A DNA stretch of 64,000 bases from positions 2,294,001 to 2,358,000 of the forward strand of contig OX336359.1 of the NCBI GenBank assembly GCA_946902875.1, written 5' to 3'. The DNA is from Nematopogon swammerdamellus (Eukaryota; Arthropoda; Insecta; Lepidoptera; Adelidae). Position numbers and translations under genes: made by a program. Positions 1 to 10,212 of the stretch are shown here, piece after piece; the first letter of the stretch is position 1, and each line of letters begins with the position of its first letter. Below the pieces are notes generated by a model. The model had not been told where the DNA came from. It saw only the letters and a program-made list of their open reading frames with translations, and searched no databases.

Positions 1-1010
1 CCGCTTTTCTAAATAATCCCATGGGAAATACACAGACTGTGACCTTTCCCCAGCCGATCCGAGCCACCACCCGTCCACCCGAAGGAACCCCCGACCGAAG
101 TCGAGAGCCGGGGGTGAAGCCTTCACTGCCACTGGGGTCCGCTCCCTATCCAACCACATCCCGAGGCACAGCCTGTGCCCAGGGCCTCAGCACTTTGTAC
201 TAGCCGTAGCTTTTGTTTTCACCAGCTATATGCGTGGAAGTGCATATGAGCACCACCTAATGTGTACCGGGGATCCACCGGCCTTGAAGAACTTATAGCG
301 TCTTTGACTCGTGAGAAATCCAACCCACATCCACATATAAGTGTGTTTTGCACCGACATACCCATCTAAATTATTCGCATGTCTACCAATTATTCACAAT
401 GGTTACGGAGCTCTAAGTGACTCACCAGTCGCAGCTTTCGCTACTTATTCCCGTATTTGATACTTCGAAAGAAGCACCAGGGAATCAACGCTAAACCACA
501 ACCCCTGCGAGACCAACTCCAGTGTTCCGTGCAGAAGCACGAAGCAGTCTGGGGCTTTTAACGGAACCCCGCAGTACTCAGACCAGCGTTTAGGGTAGTA
601 TCTCATTTTGACCCACCGACCTGAGTGGAGTCAGCAGCGTTAGCTAAGAGGAGGCCTAAACCCCCAACTTAGTACTCATGTTAGACTTGCAACGTTTAAT
701 GAGTAATCGTCGAGAACAAGTTCTCTACCACACACTATTTTCTAACAGTGACGCCCGTTACACCGCCCAGTTGCGGGATAGGGTAGCCATCTGCTAGTTT
801 TAAGGGTAGCCGCCGTGTGGTCTGCAAAAGAGAAGCGTCATGGATACTAGTACCCAACTCCGACACCTTGGACGACTGAACGCCTCTGCGATCCCGCTCA
901 AGGGTCGCTCGATACGGGGTCTCTGGATCCTAGTAGCTGGGCCCGACACCTTGGGTAAACCGAAGTCTACCACTGCGATCGCTCCCTAGCGACTACCCCC
1001 ACGACATGGT
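1..1010. other. Unassigned non-coding stretch
   Basis: I recognise no gene or known repeat here. The only open frames are short and show no domain. A loose internal duplication is visible: the segment near 841-905 (ending GGTCGCTCGATA) resembles the one near 920-995, both containing CCGACACCTTGG and CTGCGATC. The composition is GC-richer than most spacers of the window. Confidence 0.4.
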
Positions 1011-1011
1011 T

Positions 1012-1300
1012 CCGTCAGTCGGCGTGTCCACTGCTGGGCATACGCCTCTCCAATTTGCCTCCAGTCCGCGCGGCCTTCAGCGGTACGGAACCACTGCTTT
1101 TCGCCGATGTACTTGATGTCGTCCCACCTGGCGGGTGGTCTTCCCAGTTTCCTGTCCACGGCCGCCAGTGTAGGACACGATTACTCCAACGGTCGTCGTC
1201 TGTTCGGCTGACGTGCCCAGCCCACTGCAACTTGAGCTTTGCCACTCGGTATCCAATGTTCGATGAACATATTGCCAGCAAGAAAGTCCTACGTAGCGGC
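1012..1300 (-). pseudogene. RTE-type LINE, C-terminal tail of endonuclease-reverse transcriptase (copy 1)
   Basis: On the minus strand the translation reads RVAKLKLQWAGHVSR, DDRWSNRVLHWRPWTG and then shifts frame. This is the C-terminal tail after the RT domain of the RTE-like endonuclease-reverse transcriptases abundant in Lepidoptera (established family knowledge). The usual continuation GRPPARW, AEGRADW is present but in another frame, so the copy is dead. The element's 3' end lies near 1012, next to the CAGTCGGCGTGTCC border. Sister fragments are at 13298-13640, 55885-56158 and 60275-60570, and a fifth begins at the right edge of the window. Confidence 0.75.
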
Positions 1301-1304
1301 GATA

Positions 1305-1665
1305 ATAATTGTACCATGTTTTATATGTAATTGCAGCATGTTTAATATGTAGTTTAATAGTTTGTGTTTTCCGACCAGTTCAGTGTAGCCGGCACGATCA
1401 AAGGGGGAAGCACTGACATGGCACCTAGTTCACCCGGTGTTATGGGCTGACATCACGGACGTTGTAGGTGATGTAGCCAACCGTGTCAGTATCCATAAAA
1501 AAAATAAAAATAAAAATGTAATTGTACCATGTTTAATATGTAATTGTACCAACCATGTTTGATATGTAATTGTATCATGTTTTATATTTATTTGTACCAT
1601 GTTTAATATGTAATTGTACCATGTTTGATATGTAATTGTATCATGTTTTATATGTATTTGTACCG
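1305..1665. repeat. 23-24 bp minisatellite, left block
   Basis: Imperfect units of about 23 bp with the theme ATGTAATTGTACCATGTTT occur at 1305-1350 and 1515-1665. They are interrupted by a SINE A 3' fragment. The same unit reappears at 3660-3830, on the other side of the reverse-transcriptase ORF, so the retroelement sits inside one minisatellite. Confidence 0.75.
1378..1512 (+). repeat. SINE A, 3' fragment
   Basis: Matches the 3' half of SINE A: GTTCAGTGTAGCC, GGTGTTATGGGCTGACATC, GGTGATGTAGCCAACCG, then CATAAAAAAAATAAA. Only the body and poly(A) tail remain; the tRNA/5S-like head is absent. It interrupts the left minisatellite block. Confidence 0.8.
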
Positions 1666-1834
1666 GAAAAACCGGAACGGAGCGGTGTACATAATTACGT
1701 ACGAAAACCTCAGGAAAACTTTTACCAAGATCGTGGTGTGGACTGGGCTATCGAAGGAGCGGACGGCGCGGCGATTTCACAAGGTAGGAGGCCACAACCA
1801 CACACACACTACGATTCATTGACGACGAGACGAG

Positions 1835-3550
1835 ATGCTAAATTCGATAAAAGAAAATATTTCAGAAATTTTTCCCTACCTCTGGCAGTGCTACGCGTCG
1901 GCTTCACATCTCTTCTATAACAAAAATGAACCAATTTCATCAAGCGTAGGTTGCCAACAAGGAGATCCTCTAGGGCCGGCGATCTTCAGTTTAGCAATCC
2001 ATAAGGTCATTGAACAAATTACTGCAGATTTAAATATTTGGTACCTAGATGATGGAACACTAGGTGGAAAATGTGATACAGTTTTGGCAGACCTGAAAAA
2101 CTTAATCGACGGTTTTGAAAAACTCGGCCTCCATTTAAATTTCTCTAAATGTGAAATATTCATTTTAAAAACGGGAACTGAGAAAAATGAAATAGAAAGG
2201 AAATTTAACGATATCGCACCGAATATTCAAGTGTTACAAAATGAAACGTTTTTCCTTCTTGGTGCCCCTATTACCCCCGAAGCTATACGTCCACTAATAT
2301 ACAAGAAGGCCGACGTAATTTCCAAATATTGTGAACGTCTTCAGGACATAAATACTCATATGGCCCTCTTCTTACTAAGACAATGTATTTATATGCCAAA
2401 GCTAACATATTTCTTACGTTCGAGTCCAATATGGAGAGAAACAGACATGGTTCAAAATATTGATAACACACTTCGTGGTATCCTTGATAAAATCCTCAAT
2501 TCGAAAATGTCTGATAAGTCCTGGCTTCAATCAACATTACCAATAAGATCTGGAGGACTCGGCATCCGAAGTGTCAAGGACATCTGCCTACCTGCTTTCA
2601 TATCTTCAATTCAAAGTACATCCAACCTCATCCACTCGATTTTGAAAGCCCCACGTCTTGAGTGTGAGATTGCGTACTTGAAAGAAGCCGTTACTGCATG
2701 GAAGAATCTATGTCCTGATGTAGACCCTCCAGCTCCAGAAAAAGCCATTTTTCAAAAGGAGTGGGACACACATATAGTAAAAATAAGGCAACAAGCACTG
2801 TTGGACAATAGCAGCGACTTGGACCGCGCACGCATTCTGGCAGTTTCAAGCAAGGAGTCTGGAGCCTGGCTCGAATGTTATCCTTCTAGCCACTTAGGTA
2901 CACTTCTTGAAAAAAAAACGACTAATATTTCGGTGGCACTCCGTTTAGGTATAAAAATTTGTGAAAGGCATACATGTGTTTGTGGGGCCCAGGTGAACAC
3001 TCTCGGGCATCATGGCCTCTCATGTGTTAAGAGTGCGGGTCGATGGTCAAGACATCATAATTTAAATTATATTATAAAAACTACCCTTCAAACTGTACAT
3101 ATTCCGTGCATCCTGGAACCTTGCGGCTATTCCCGGCGGGATGGCAAGAGGCCTGACGGCATATCTCTGGTTCCGTGGGCTGAGGGTAAGTCTTTGATGT
3201 GGGATGCCACTTGCGTGGATACGTTAGCCCCTAGCTACATTCAGGGGACCTCTAGGGCAGCCGGGGCTGCCGCGAACAGGGCAGAGGACCTCAAACGCAA
3301 TAAATACGGTGATCTTGCCGACAGTATTCACTTTGTTGCTTTTGCGGTAGAGACGCTCGGTCCGTGGAGTTCTGGTGCCAGGAGTTTCTTGAAGAAGCTC
3401 GGGAAGCTTCTAGTCGATGTAACTGGTGTCCCGCAATCGAAGGCTTACTTCATCCAACGAGTTAGCCTTGCCATCCAGCGGGGAAATGCCGCAAGTGTGC
3501 TAGGTACTTTTACCTTAGATTCATTTGATAACTATTTTAATATTGTTTAG
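1835..3550 (+). CDS. 5'-truncated retroelement reverse transcriptase (family G)
   Basis: A 571-codon open frame. Residues 1-110 hold the RT core: GCQQGDPLGPAIFSLAIHK (motif B) and YLDDGTLGG (catalytic motif C, with the DD pair). The first RT motifs are missing. Just upstream, a different frame reads YDSLTTRRD, which would continue the motif A region, so the 5' end is frameshifted and truncated and the ATG at 1835 is probably not an original start. Residues around 380-410 hold CVCGAQVNTLGHHGLSC, a Cys/His cluster. Residues around 440-465 hold RPDG and then LMWDAT, which resembles a PD-(D/E)XK restriction-like nuclease; this last point is inference. The protein ends with the tail SLAIQRGNAASVLGTF. 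An AATAAA signal and an A run follow. Tail fragments of the same family lie at 17610-17885, 30100-30410 and 47120-47241. I cannot place it in a named LINE clade. Enzymatic function is unlikely without the N-terminal half. Confidence 0.8.
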   Translation: MLNSIKENISEIFPYLWQCYASASHLFYNKNEPISSSVGCQQGDPLGPAIFSLAIHKVIEQITADLNIWYLDDGTLGGKCDTVLADLKNLIDGFEKLGLHLNFSKCEIFILKTGTEKNEIERKFNDIAPNIQVLQNETFFLLGAPITPEAIRPLIYKKADVISKYCERLQDINTHMALFLLRQCIYMPKLTYFLRSSPIWRETDMVQNIDNTLRGILDKILNSKMSDKSWLQSTLPIRSGGLGIRSVKDICLPAFISSIQSTSNLIHSILKAPRLECEIAYLKEAVTAWKNLCPDVDPPAPEKAIFQKEWDTHIVKIRQQALLDNSSDLDRARILAVSSKESGAWLECYPSSHLGTLLEKKTTNISVALRLGIKICERHTCVCGAQVNTLGHHGLSCVKSAGRWSRHHNLNYIIKTTLQTVHIPCILEPCGYSRRDGKRPDGISLVPWAEGKSLMWDATCVDTLAPSYIQGTSRAAGAAANRAEDLKRNKYGDLADSIHFVAFAVETLGPWSSGARSFLKKLGKLLVDVTGVPQSKAYFIQRVSLAIQRGNAASVLGTFTLDSFDNYFNIV

Positions 3551-3609
3551 TTTGAGTTTTCATTATGTTTTTATAGTTTCTTGTTCACTGTATGGCCCTA
3601 GTTGGCTGA

Positions 3610-3633
3610 AATAAAGTACTGTAAAAAAAAAAA
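3610..3633 (+). terminator. Polyadenylation signal and A tail of the retroelement
   Basis: AATAAA is at 3610-3615 and an 11-base A run at 3623-3633, about 60 bp after the stop codon of the family G ORF. This arrangement fits a retroposed, polyadenylated transcript. Confidence 0.65.
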
Positions 3634-3659
3634 TATATAATAAATATTATAGATTAAAA

Positions 3660-3830
3660 TATGCCCTTTGTACCATGTTTGATATGTATTTGAACCATGT
3701 TTTATATGTAATTGTATCATGTTTATATGTATTTGTACCATGTTTGATATGTATTTGTACCATGTTTTATATGTAATTGTATCATGTTTTATGTGTAGTT
3801 GTACCATGTTTTATATTTATATCATCATCG
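3660..3830. repeat. 23-24 bp minisatellite, right block
   Basis: Same unit as the block at 1305-1665, with alternating ATGTATTTGTACCATGTTT and ATGTAATTGTATCATGTTT. It ends in a (CAT)n-rich stretch at 3825-3845. At 3850-3895 follows a short piece reading GTCCACTGCTGGACATTGG, usual in lepidopteran LINE 3' regions. Confidence 0.75.
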
Positions 3831-4049
3831 TCATCATCATCATTTCATTTCGGTCCACTGCTGGACATTGGCCCACAAGGCACGCCAGCACACGCGGTCT
3901 TATTTAAATTTCACTATATTTTAATCGACTTTCTAACATCCACAGGTTGACTGGAAGAAATCTCTGCAAGAGCAAATTTTGCCTTTTGCACCGCAAGTAA
4001 ATATGATTGTGCTTGTTTTTGTAAAATTTTTTTTGAGCAATAACGCATT

Positions 4050-4475
4050 TTCTATCTGCATATATAAGGTACTTCGTTATTTATGTCAAAAATTTCGGGA
4101 GGGTTACATTGACACTCAAAGAAACACGTTCCGCAAAAAAATTATATGTTTTTAGCATTACTTTTCGAGAAATTTAACAAAACATGTTTGCTACCTAAAC
4201 ATTAACCTGTGTGTGTAGTGTAACAGTAGGTAACTTGCATTGTACGGGGTCAATGACCGTACTATGTTCAAACGCAGAACAGCTGTTTGTTGTAAGTAAG
4301 TCACAAGGTCACTATCATTGGTTTTTACAGCTACTTATTTGATTTTTTTTTTGTTAGGAGAAAAAATGCTCCTATAAACATATGTTTTTTTTCTTACGTA
4401 AAGTGTTTATACGAGTATGTAACCCTCCCGAAATTTTTTACATAAATAACGAAGCACCTTATATATGTATATCTA
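4050..4475. mobile_element. MITE-like element with ~50-bp inverted ends
   Basis: The left end (about 4056-4108: TATATAAGGTACTTCG, ATTTCGGGAGGGTTACA) is the near-perfect reverse complement of 4417-4468 (GTAACCCTCCCGAAATTTT, CGAAGCACCTTATATA). The roughly 300-bp AT-rich interior has no coding potential. Target duplication is not clear. The spacer 3900-4050 and the stretch 4480-4725 contain nothing I recognise. Confidence 0.6.
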
Positions 4476-4726
4476 CATTAAATACCTACATTTTAGTAGA
4501 CAGCCTAGTTGGACATTCTAATCCTACAGTCCTACGGAATCCTGTGTGCCGGCGTAAAGTGTAGAATCTACCCGCCCGGCCCGCAGCATGGCTGCAACGA
4601 CGTTCGATCCCAAAATACCGATATCCCACCGTGGTGCGGCAATGCATTCACTCACCAAATCGAGCGGCCTGCGTGTGTAGTCAGTGAGAGATCTAGTGAT
4701 TTTCAGTTCTTGGAACGAATTCTCAG

Positions 4727-4775
4727 CCTCGGTAGCTTAGTGGTGCGGTCGGTCGACTGTCGGTCGTGGTCATAA
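4727..4775 (+). repeat. SINE A, head fragment
   Basis: GCCTCGGTAGCTTAGTGG is the tRNA-like A-box end of SINE A, cut off after about 48 bp. Confidence 0.55.
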
Positions 4776-4795
4776 GCACACCTTTTTTTTTATTG

Positions 4796-5116
4796 TTTTT
4801 ATGGAAACTGACACGGTTGGCTACATCACCTACAACATCCGTGATGTCAGCCCATAACACCGGGTGAACTAGGTGCCATGTCAGTGCTTCCGTTCGATAG
4901 TGCCGGCTACACTGAACTGGACGGAAAACACAAACTATTTACATAGCCGTTTCGACCGACGACGTTTCATTCAGTGCGGTGGTATCAAACCGGGCGGGTT
5001 GAACCCTAGGTAAGAAGGGAAGGGACCTATACAGTTTTACGTGGAATCCGGACCACGGTCAGCCTCTAACGATCGAGGCAGTCGACTGTCTGCACCACTG
5101 AGCTATCGAGGCCGGC
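4796..5116 (-). mobile_element. SINE A copy, minus strand
   Basis: Starts with the reverse-complemented tail TTTTTATGGAAACTGACACG and ends with CACCACTGAGCTATCGAGG, the complement of the A-box head. The 5S-like part is shortened. It abuts a plus-strand copy head to head at about 5117, forming a large inverted pair. Confidence 0.8.
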
Positions 5117-5456
5117 CTGGGCGCGGTCAGTGGATGGATGGGTGACCGCACGACCGTTAGAGGCTGACCGTGGTTCGGATTCACGTAAAACTGTAGGTCA
5201 CTTCCCTTCTTACTTTACTAGGTCTTACTTAACGTCAACCCGGGGGTTAGTTAACACGCCCGGCTTGGTAACACCGCACCGAATGAAATGTCGGTCGAAC
5301 CGGCTGTTTAAATAGTTAGTGTTTTCCGTTCAGTTCAGTGTAGCCGACATGAAATGAAGGGAAGCACTGATATGGCGCCTAGTTCACCCGGTGTTATGGG
5401 CTGACATCACGAATGTTGTAGGTGATGTAGTCAACCGTGTCAGTTTCCATAAAAAA
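5117..5456 (+). mobile_element. SINE A copy, plus strand
   Basis: Begins at the 5S-like segment GGGCGCGGTCAG, GGATGGGTGACCGC and ends with GTCAGTTTCCATAAAAAA. The tRNA-like A box is missing. It is followed directly by repeat C. Confidence 0.8.
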
Positions 5457-5692
5457 CCGAGTGTGGTGAGTCGAACTCGCGCACTGAGGGTTCCGTATCG
5501 CCATGTCATGGTCAGCACCACTCACGCCATCTATGGCGTGTATTATGAAATGCTTCATATTAGTTAAAATTCATGATTAGTTAAAATGCTTCATACTGTT
5601 GGTAGATGGCGCGCATACACTTTTTAGTTTATTCTATGGGGACCCCTGAGAATTTTTTACTTCTTTATATTTTCATATTTCATATACTATGA
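5457..5692 (+). repeat. Repeat C, 5' part
   Basis: GTGAGTCGAACTCGCGCAC, GGGTTCCGTATCGCCATG and ACGCCATCTATGGCGTG are hallmarks of a dispersed repeat seen many times in this window. Here its 3' third is missing. A short D-like end (GCGAGCGAAGCCGCGGG) follows at 5700. Confidence 0.7.
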
Positions 5693-5810
5693 CATTAACG
5701 CGAGCGAAGCCGCGGGCCCATCTAGTGTGAAGCAAAAATTATAATACGCATCGCCCTACTTCCGCCCCAAACGACCTCCCCCCATTAATCCGCCCCAGTC
5801 CCGGACGTAG

Positions 5811-5905
5811 GCTTGCCAGGTGCCCGGAATTTCCGGGATTGTCCCGGGCTAGGTTCCAATGTCTCGTGTCCCGGTTGAAGGGTCATTTTACGCCGGAGAG
5901 TGCAA
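5811..5905. repeat. CGTCCCGG-type transposon end fragment
   Basis: GGAATTTCCGGGATTGTCC here is closely similar to 59885-59955. Both resemble termini of hAT-type elements carrying GTCCCGG motifs, such as those around the hAT remnant near 29260. The family assignment is inference. Confidence 0.35.
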
Positions 5906-5975
5906 TTAGTCCCGGAAAGAAAAGTCAATGCAGATACGATATGCAATCGGATATGTATGAGTGCATCCCCCGCAC

Positions 5976-6277
5976 CAGAGCCAACTGTCATTTTCCCCCT
6001 CTACGGAGACAAGCCATGCTGCATCGTCATAGCCCCACTGCGACGTTGCTATCACTCACTCGCTCTCGCTTGCCTACCAATGACAGGAGCGAGAGAGAAA
6101 CATGAATCGCTCACCCTTCATCGGGCGACCGTCGCAATCTTCGTGTTTCTCTCAGCTCTCTCACTCCTGTCACAGAGAGGCAAGCGAGAGCGAGTAAGCG
6201 ATAGCAACGTCGCAGTGGGGCTATGACGATGCAGCATGGCTTGTCTCCGTAGAGGGAGACAATGAAAGTTGGCTCTG
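5976..6277. mobile_element. Near-perfect palindromic MITE, hAT-like
   Basis: Two arms of about 130 bp are reverse complements over most of their length (e.g. GGAGACAAGCCATGCTGCAT at 6004 against its complement near 6240), with a ~35-bp loop at 6107-6140. The ends read CAGAGCCAACT and AGTTGGCTCTG. CCCGCACC stands just outside both ends (5969-5976 and 6278-6285), a 7-8 bp target duplication. CAG termini with an 8-bp duplication fit the hAT superfamily. Confidence 0.75.
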
Positions 6278-6449
6278 CCCGCACCCTTCCACTCGTAATT
6301 CAGATGCACATATTAGCAACTTCCTTCTTTCATTTTAGTGTTGTGTTGCTTGTATAAAAGTTCGCCGTAAAAAAATATAACGCAAAAATATTTGTCTTTC
6401 CTTTAGCTAATTATTTTCGAACTTATTTTATGAAAGACTGCAGTAGTAG

Positions 6450-6480
6450 ATAGAATAGAATAGAATAGAAACTCTTTATT
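6450..6480. repeat. (AGAAT)n with CTCTTTATTGCACAC tail
   Basis: Short pentanucleotide run followed by AACTCTTTATTGCACAC, a combination common at the border of lepidopteran retroposons. No body could be identified. Confidence 0.5.
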
Positions 6481-6633
6481 GCACACAATGTAAAGAAGAC
6501 CAGTACACGAGTAAAACAAACCAATACAGAAGTGCGCAACGGCGGACTTATCACTGCAAGTGATTTCTTCCAGTCAACCTTTGGGTGATGAGATGACTGA
6601 TGAGGAATAAAATACAGAGAAAGAAGTATGGGC

Positions 6634-6927
6634 AGGCCTCACGCACTCTATGTACTTGCGCGCGCTAACTACCTACCGCCCGACGCGGACGGGCCGCCGA
6701 CGGTCTATTTCAGTGGAAATTCGTCAGCCGCGCGAAGTATACATAGACGCTCGCCCACGCAACTGCGCGCAGCTGCAAAGCAATAACCACTCTACACTCG
6801 ATCGTTAAGGTACATTTTCGCACGCAGCGATTGGCGACGTGAAGCAGTAGGCTATTAAAGCCCGAAGGTAGGAACATTTTCTATGGAGTGATTTATCTGT
6901 TACGAAGTAACTATTATGTAATCTGTG
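6634..6927. mobile_element. Element H, copy 1 (non-autonomous, 7-8 bp TSD)
   Basis: This 294-bp sequence is nearly identical to 9925-10212. GTATGGGC (6626-6633) precedes it and GTATGGGT (6928-6935) follows. The other copy is flanked by a different duplication, GTATTACC. It has no ORF and no long inverted ends. The duplication length suggests a hAT- or P-like mover (inference). Confidence 0.8.
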
Positions 6928-7129
6928 GTATGGGTAGTGCAAACGAAAGGACGAGGAATGTGTTTTATTTTTATGATGAATATACCTACATGTAACATAC
7001 ATAAAATATTACAATACATAAAATACAAACATCATAATCATACATACAATGTATAGAACATAGATACTTCATACAAATAATATACTATACTAATCCACAG
7101 GATTAATAATAAAAAATAAAAACAAGGAA

Positions 7130-7528
7130 AATTAAGGGAGAAATTCTTCAATGATTTTTTTAAAGAATTTAAAGTTTGGGAGTGACGGACGTAGTGCGGC
7201 AGCGAGTTCCATAGACGAGCAGAATGGACAGATATGTCCCGGGACTACTAACATTAGATCTGGCAAGCCTACCCGGACGCCAGATAAGATGGGGTGAGTC
7301 GGCAACGCAGCGGTGTCATGGACCGACCGCGACGACCCCTGATAACCCCACTGCACCGGGTTCGAACCCCGCTCCGAGCTACTCATTAATACTCTCTCTG
7401 GCACATAGGGAGTGAGGGAGATGGCCAGTTCGTTATCTAGGCACAGATAAGGACTGTTATTGGAGGCGTAGTACCAAATGTTTTGATAAATGATGAAATG
7501 TTGTGACTCGTGGCACAAAGGGGTAAAA
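7130..7528. other. Unassigned repeat-like stretch
   Basis: A sequence near 7335-7375 ends in GGGTTCGAACCCCGCTC, which resembles a Pol III B box, so a decayed SINE is possible. Open frames on both strands show no domain. 6936-7130 is AT-rich with nothing recognisable. Confidence 0.3.
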
Positions 7529-7529
7529 C

Positions 7530-7894
7530 AAACCGGCCAAGTGCAAGTCGAACTCGCGCGCCGATTGTTCCGTATCGCCATGTCATGGTCAGCGCCACTC
7601 ACGCCATCTAAGGCGTGTCTTATGAAATGCATCATATTACTTAAAATTATGCATGATTAGTTAAAATGCTTCATACTGGTTTTCGTTAGATTGCGCGGAT
7701 ACACTTTTTAGTTTCTTGTATGGGGACCCACGTGCATTTTTTACTTTTTCTTATTTTTATTATTTGTTGTTATATCGTCCATAATAACCTACCTATTACG
7801 GTTCAAACGATACAGCCCTAGGGTGGACGGACGGACAGACAGACAGACGGCGTAGGCTTAGTAATGGGCTTCCGTATCGATACGTAATCCTAAA
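7530..7894 (+). repeat. Repeat C, near-full copy
   Basis: Runs from ACCGGCCAAGTGCAAGTCG through ACGCCATCTAAGGCGTG and the (GACA)n-rich part to CCGTATCGATACGTAATCC. A second C copy of another subtype follows immediately. Confidence 0.75.
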
Positions 7895-8332
7895 AATCTG
7901 TCAAGTGCGAGTTTTACTCGCGCGCGGAGGTTTCCGTATCTATCCGCTATCAATAATATCCGCCTACCCGCTCAGGTGCCACCTGAGCGGGTATTCGAAT
8001 TTTAATTTCGAAGATATGTAGGACGATCGGAGAGAAGCCTCAATGAGGTCGATAGAAATTCACGATGGGAAAATGACAGCACCTCAATAACAATGCAATG
8101 CATAAAAGCCTGTGGCGCCATCTATTATTCAATAGTGTGACTAATCTATTTTATTGTGCGATTCTTGTATGGGAGCTCCCCTTAATTTTTAACATTTGTA
8201 ACGCATATTCTGTGAAAATTTCAGCGGGCTACCTATTACGGTTCAAGAGATACAGTCCTCGGACAGACAGACGGACGGACAGACGGCGTAGGCTTATTAA
8301 TGGGCTTCCGTATCGATACGGAACTCTAAAAA
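7895..8332 (+). repeat. Repeat C, subtype with TCTGTCAAGTGCGAG start
   Basis: Starts TCTGTCAAGTGCGAGTTTT, contains GGACGATCGGAGAGAAGCC, and ends at CGTATCGATACGGAACTC. The same subtype occurs at 54762-55215 (minus) and 58362-58905 (plus). Confidence 0.7.
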
Positions 8333-8334
8333 CG

Positions 8335-9165
8335 ACCACCTCGCCGTCTAGTTATTTCCAATGCAGTGAAATCACAAAAAACGCCCAAAACTGCAACAAT
8401 CCCACTCTACTCGAGCTCGACCCGTAAAATTGCGATACTCGTCGGATGGAACGCGATGGGACGACGGTCCCGTTTGCGAAATCCCCATCGTATATCGTGA
8501 GATGCAAAATGTGTAAAAAGTGTTTGGTGAAAGATTTATCCGCAACGCCGGGATACACACGAAAGATCGACTAGAAGAAGATCGACACTTCATTCTTGAT
8601 ACAGTTTTAACGCGCTCTACATTCTACAAACCATTGGTGAAAAATGATCAGGAAATCGTACGTTATACATGTACATACGATTGAGGTTGAGTACAGGTTC
8701 AGATTTTCGTCATAATATTGGTCTCCTCAAGCAATAGAGGCACAAGGAGAATAAAAGGCATCAGCCTGGAACACAATAAGACTGTAAGACTTTAAGACGA
8801 CTTTACACTTTATCACTATACAACTTTCGTTATAAAAGCGTCAGGGGTCTGTCCGGCCGGACCATGACTTTTTCTGTTGTATCGAAAAGCGTGTACTAAA
8901 AAAAAACAGTACTAACTTTTATAGAAAACGACGAAAATGTTTTCTTTTAACTTTTAATTAACTGTTAGAAATATTGTTTATTTTTACAGCGATCGTCTAC
9001 GCCGTATTTACCCTCTCCCGAAAACTCGACGTTATTTCCCCATAGTTATTGTAATTTCGAATGGACAAGTTCACTGCCTATGTCCTTGTGCATGTCCTAA
9101 AAGGCGAGTCCTAATCGAGCCCCTGTCTTATTTAAGAGATAATATGGAGATGACGCGCTAATAGG
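8335..9165. other. Unassigned; possible Cys-rich transposase scrap
   Basis: At about 8477-8565 the plus strand reads VRCKMCKKCLVKDLSATPGY in one frame, a cysteine-containing run that might be the tail of a transposase; the identity is not established. From 8650 to 9165 I see no gene or repeat. Confidence 0.25.
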
Positions 9166-9171
9166 CGAACG

Positions 9172-9340
9172 GCGACAGCATAGCCACCTCTCACCGTCGC
9201 ACGGTCCCTCCACATTCATGCAGTAGGTACCTAGTTAGGTAACTTCGTGCCTTACTTGCTGCTACAACGCAGATTACCCTGCTCATCCCTAACTGTTGCG
9301 ATACGGCGTGTAGGTGTATGTATGTATGTGTGCCTGTATG
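9172..9340 (+). repeat. Repeat B, internally deleted
   Basis: Matches B in AGCCACCTCTCACC, CTTCGTGCCTTACTTGCTGC and the terminal ATACGGCGTGT followed by (TGTA)n. The middle hairpin part is lost. Confidence 0.6.
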
Positions 9341-9344
9341 TATC

Positions 9345-9590
9345 CGTAATGTAAGCCCATAATACCGGGTGAACTAGGTGCCATGTCAGTGCTTCCCATC
9401 ATTTCATGTCGGCTCAACTACTGACACTGAACTGGACGGAAAACACAAACTATTTACATAGCCGTTTCGACTGACGTTTCATTCAGTGTGGTGGTATCAA
9501 CGCGGGCGGGATAAACCCTACCACCTAGTAAGGTAAGAAAGGAAGGGACCTACAGTTTTATGCGTGAAATCCGTGGCAGTTTTACGTGGC
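9345..9590 (-). repeat. SINE A, body fragment
   Basis: Reverse-complemented body of A (ACCGGGTGAACTAGGTGCC, ACGGAAAACACAAAC, AGGTAAGAAAGGAAGGGACC). The tail and head are truncated. Confidence 0.75.
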
Positions 9591-9924
9591 TCTGCTATCG
9601 ATCTATAATTTGTCGACACAACGTAGCAGCAGTCAGAACAGCGTGGTGAGGTGCACAGTGATGATGATCGCTGTTGGTTTTATATTCACAGCCAAAAACT
9701 ACGCCACCGGGGCTCCGCTCGCCTTCTTGTTTTGTAGCTCCAGTGCTGAGGGGTTATTCTGCGTTTTGATCTTCGGGCCAAGTTTCGGGCTTCGTTCGCG
9801 TTAAATAGGGGGTTTTTTTTTTTTCAAACATTTGGAATTGTAATTTTTATTATAATAGATACATTTGTAGGGCGCAGGAGACGGGCTTATTATTATTGCA
9901 GTGTCTCGACTTTCGAGTATTACC

Positions 9925-10212
9925 AGGCCTCACGCACTCTATGTACTTGCGCGCGCTAACTACCTACCGCCCGACGGGCCGCCGGCGGTCTATTTCAGTG
10001 GAAATTCTTCAGCCGCGCGAAGTATACATAGACGCTCGCCCACGCAACTGCGCGCAGCTGCAAAGCAATAACCACTTAACTCTCGATCGTTAAGGTACAT
10101 TTTCGCACGCAGCGATTGGCGACGTGAAGGAGTAGGCTATTAAAGCCCGAAGGTAGGAACATTTTCTATGGAGTGATTTATCTGTTACGAAGTAACTATT
10201 AAGTAATCTGTG
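9925..10212. mobile_element. Element H, copy 2
   Basis: Second copy of the 6634-6927 element, from AGGCCTCACGCACTC to GTAATCTGTG. It is flanked by GTATTACC at 9917-9924 and 10213-10220. Flanking sequences of the two copies are unrelated, so this is transposition, not segmental duplication. 9600-9916 holds nothing I recognise. Confidence 0.8.

Noticed and set aside
5785..6309. Several ORFs of 60-108 codons on both strands
   Set aside because: They lie within the palindromic MITE and mirror each other because of the inverted arms.
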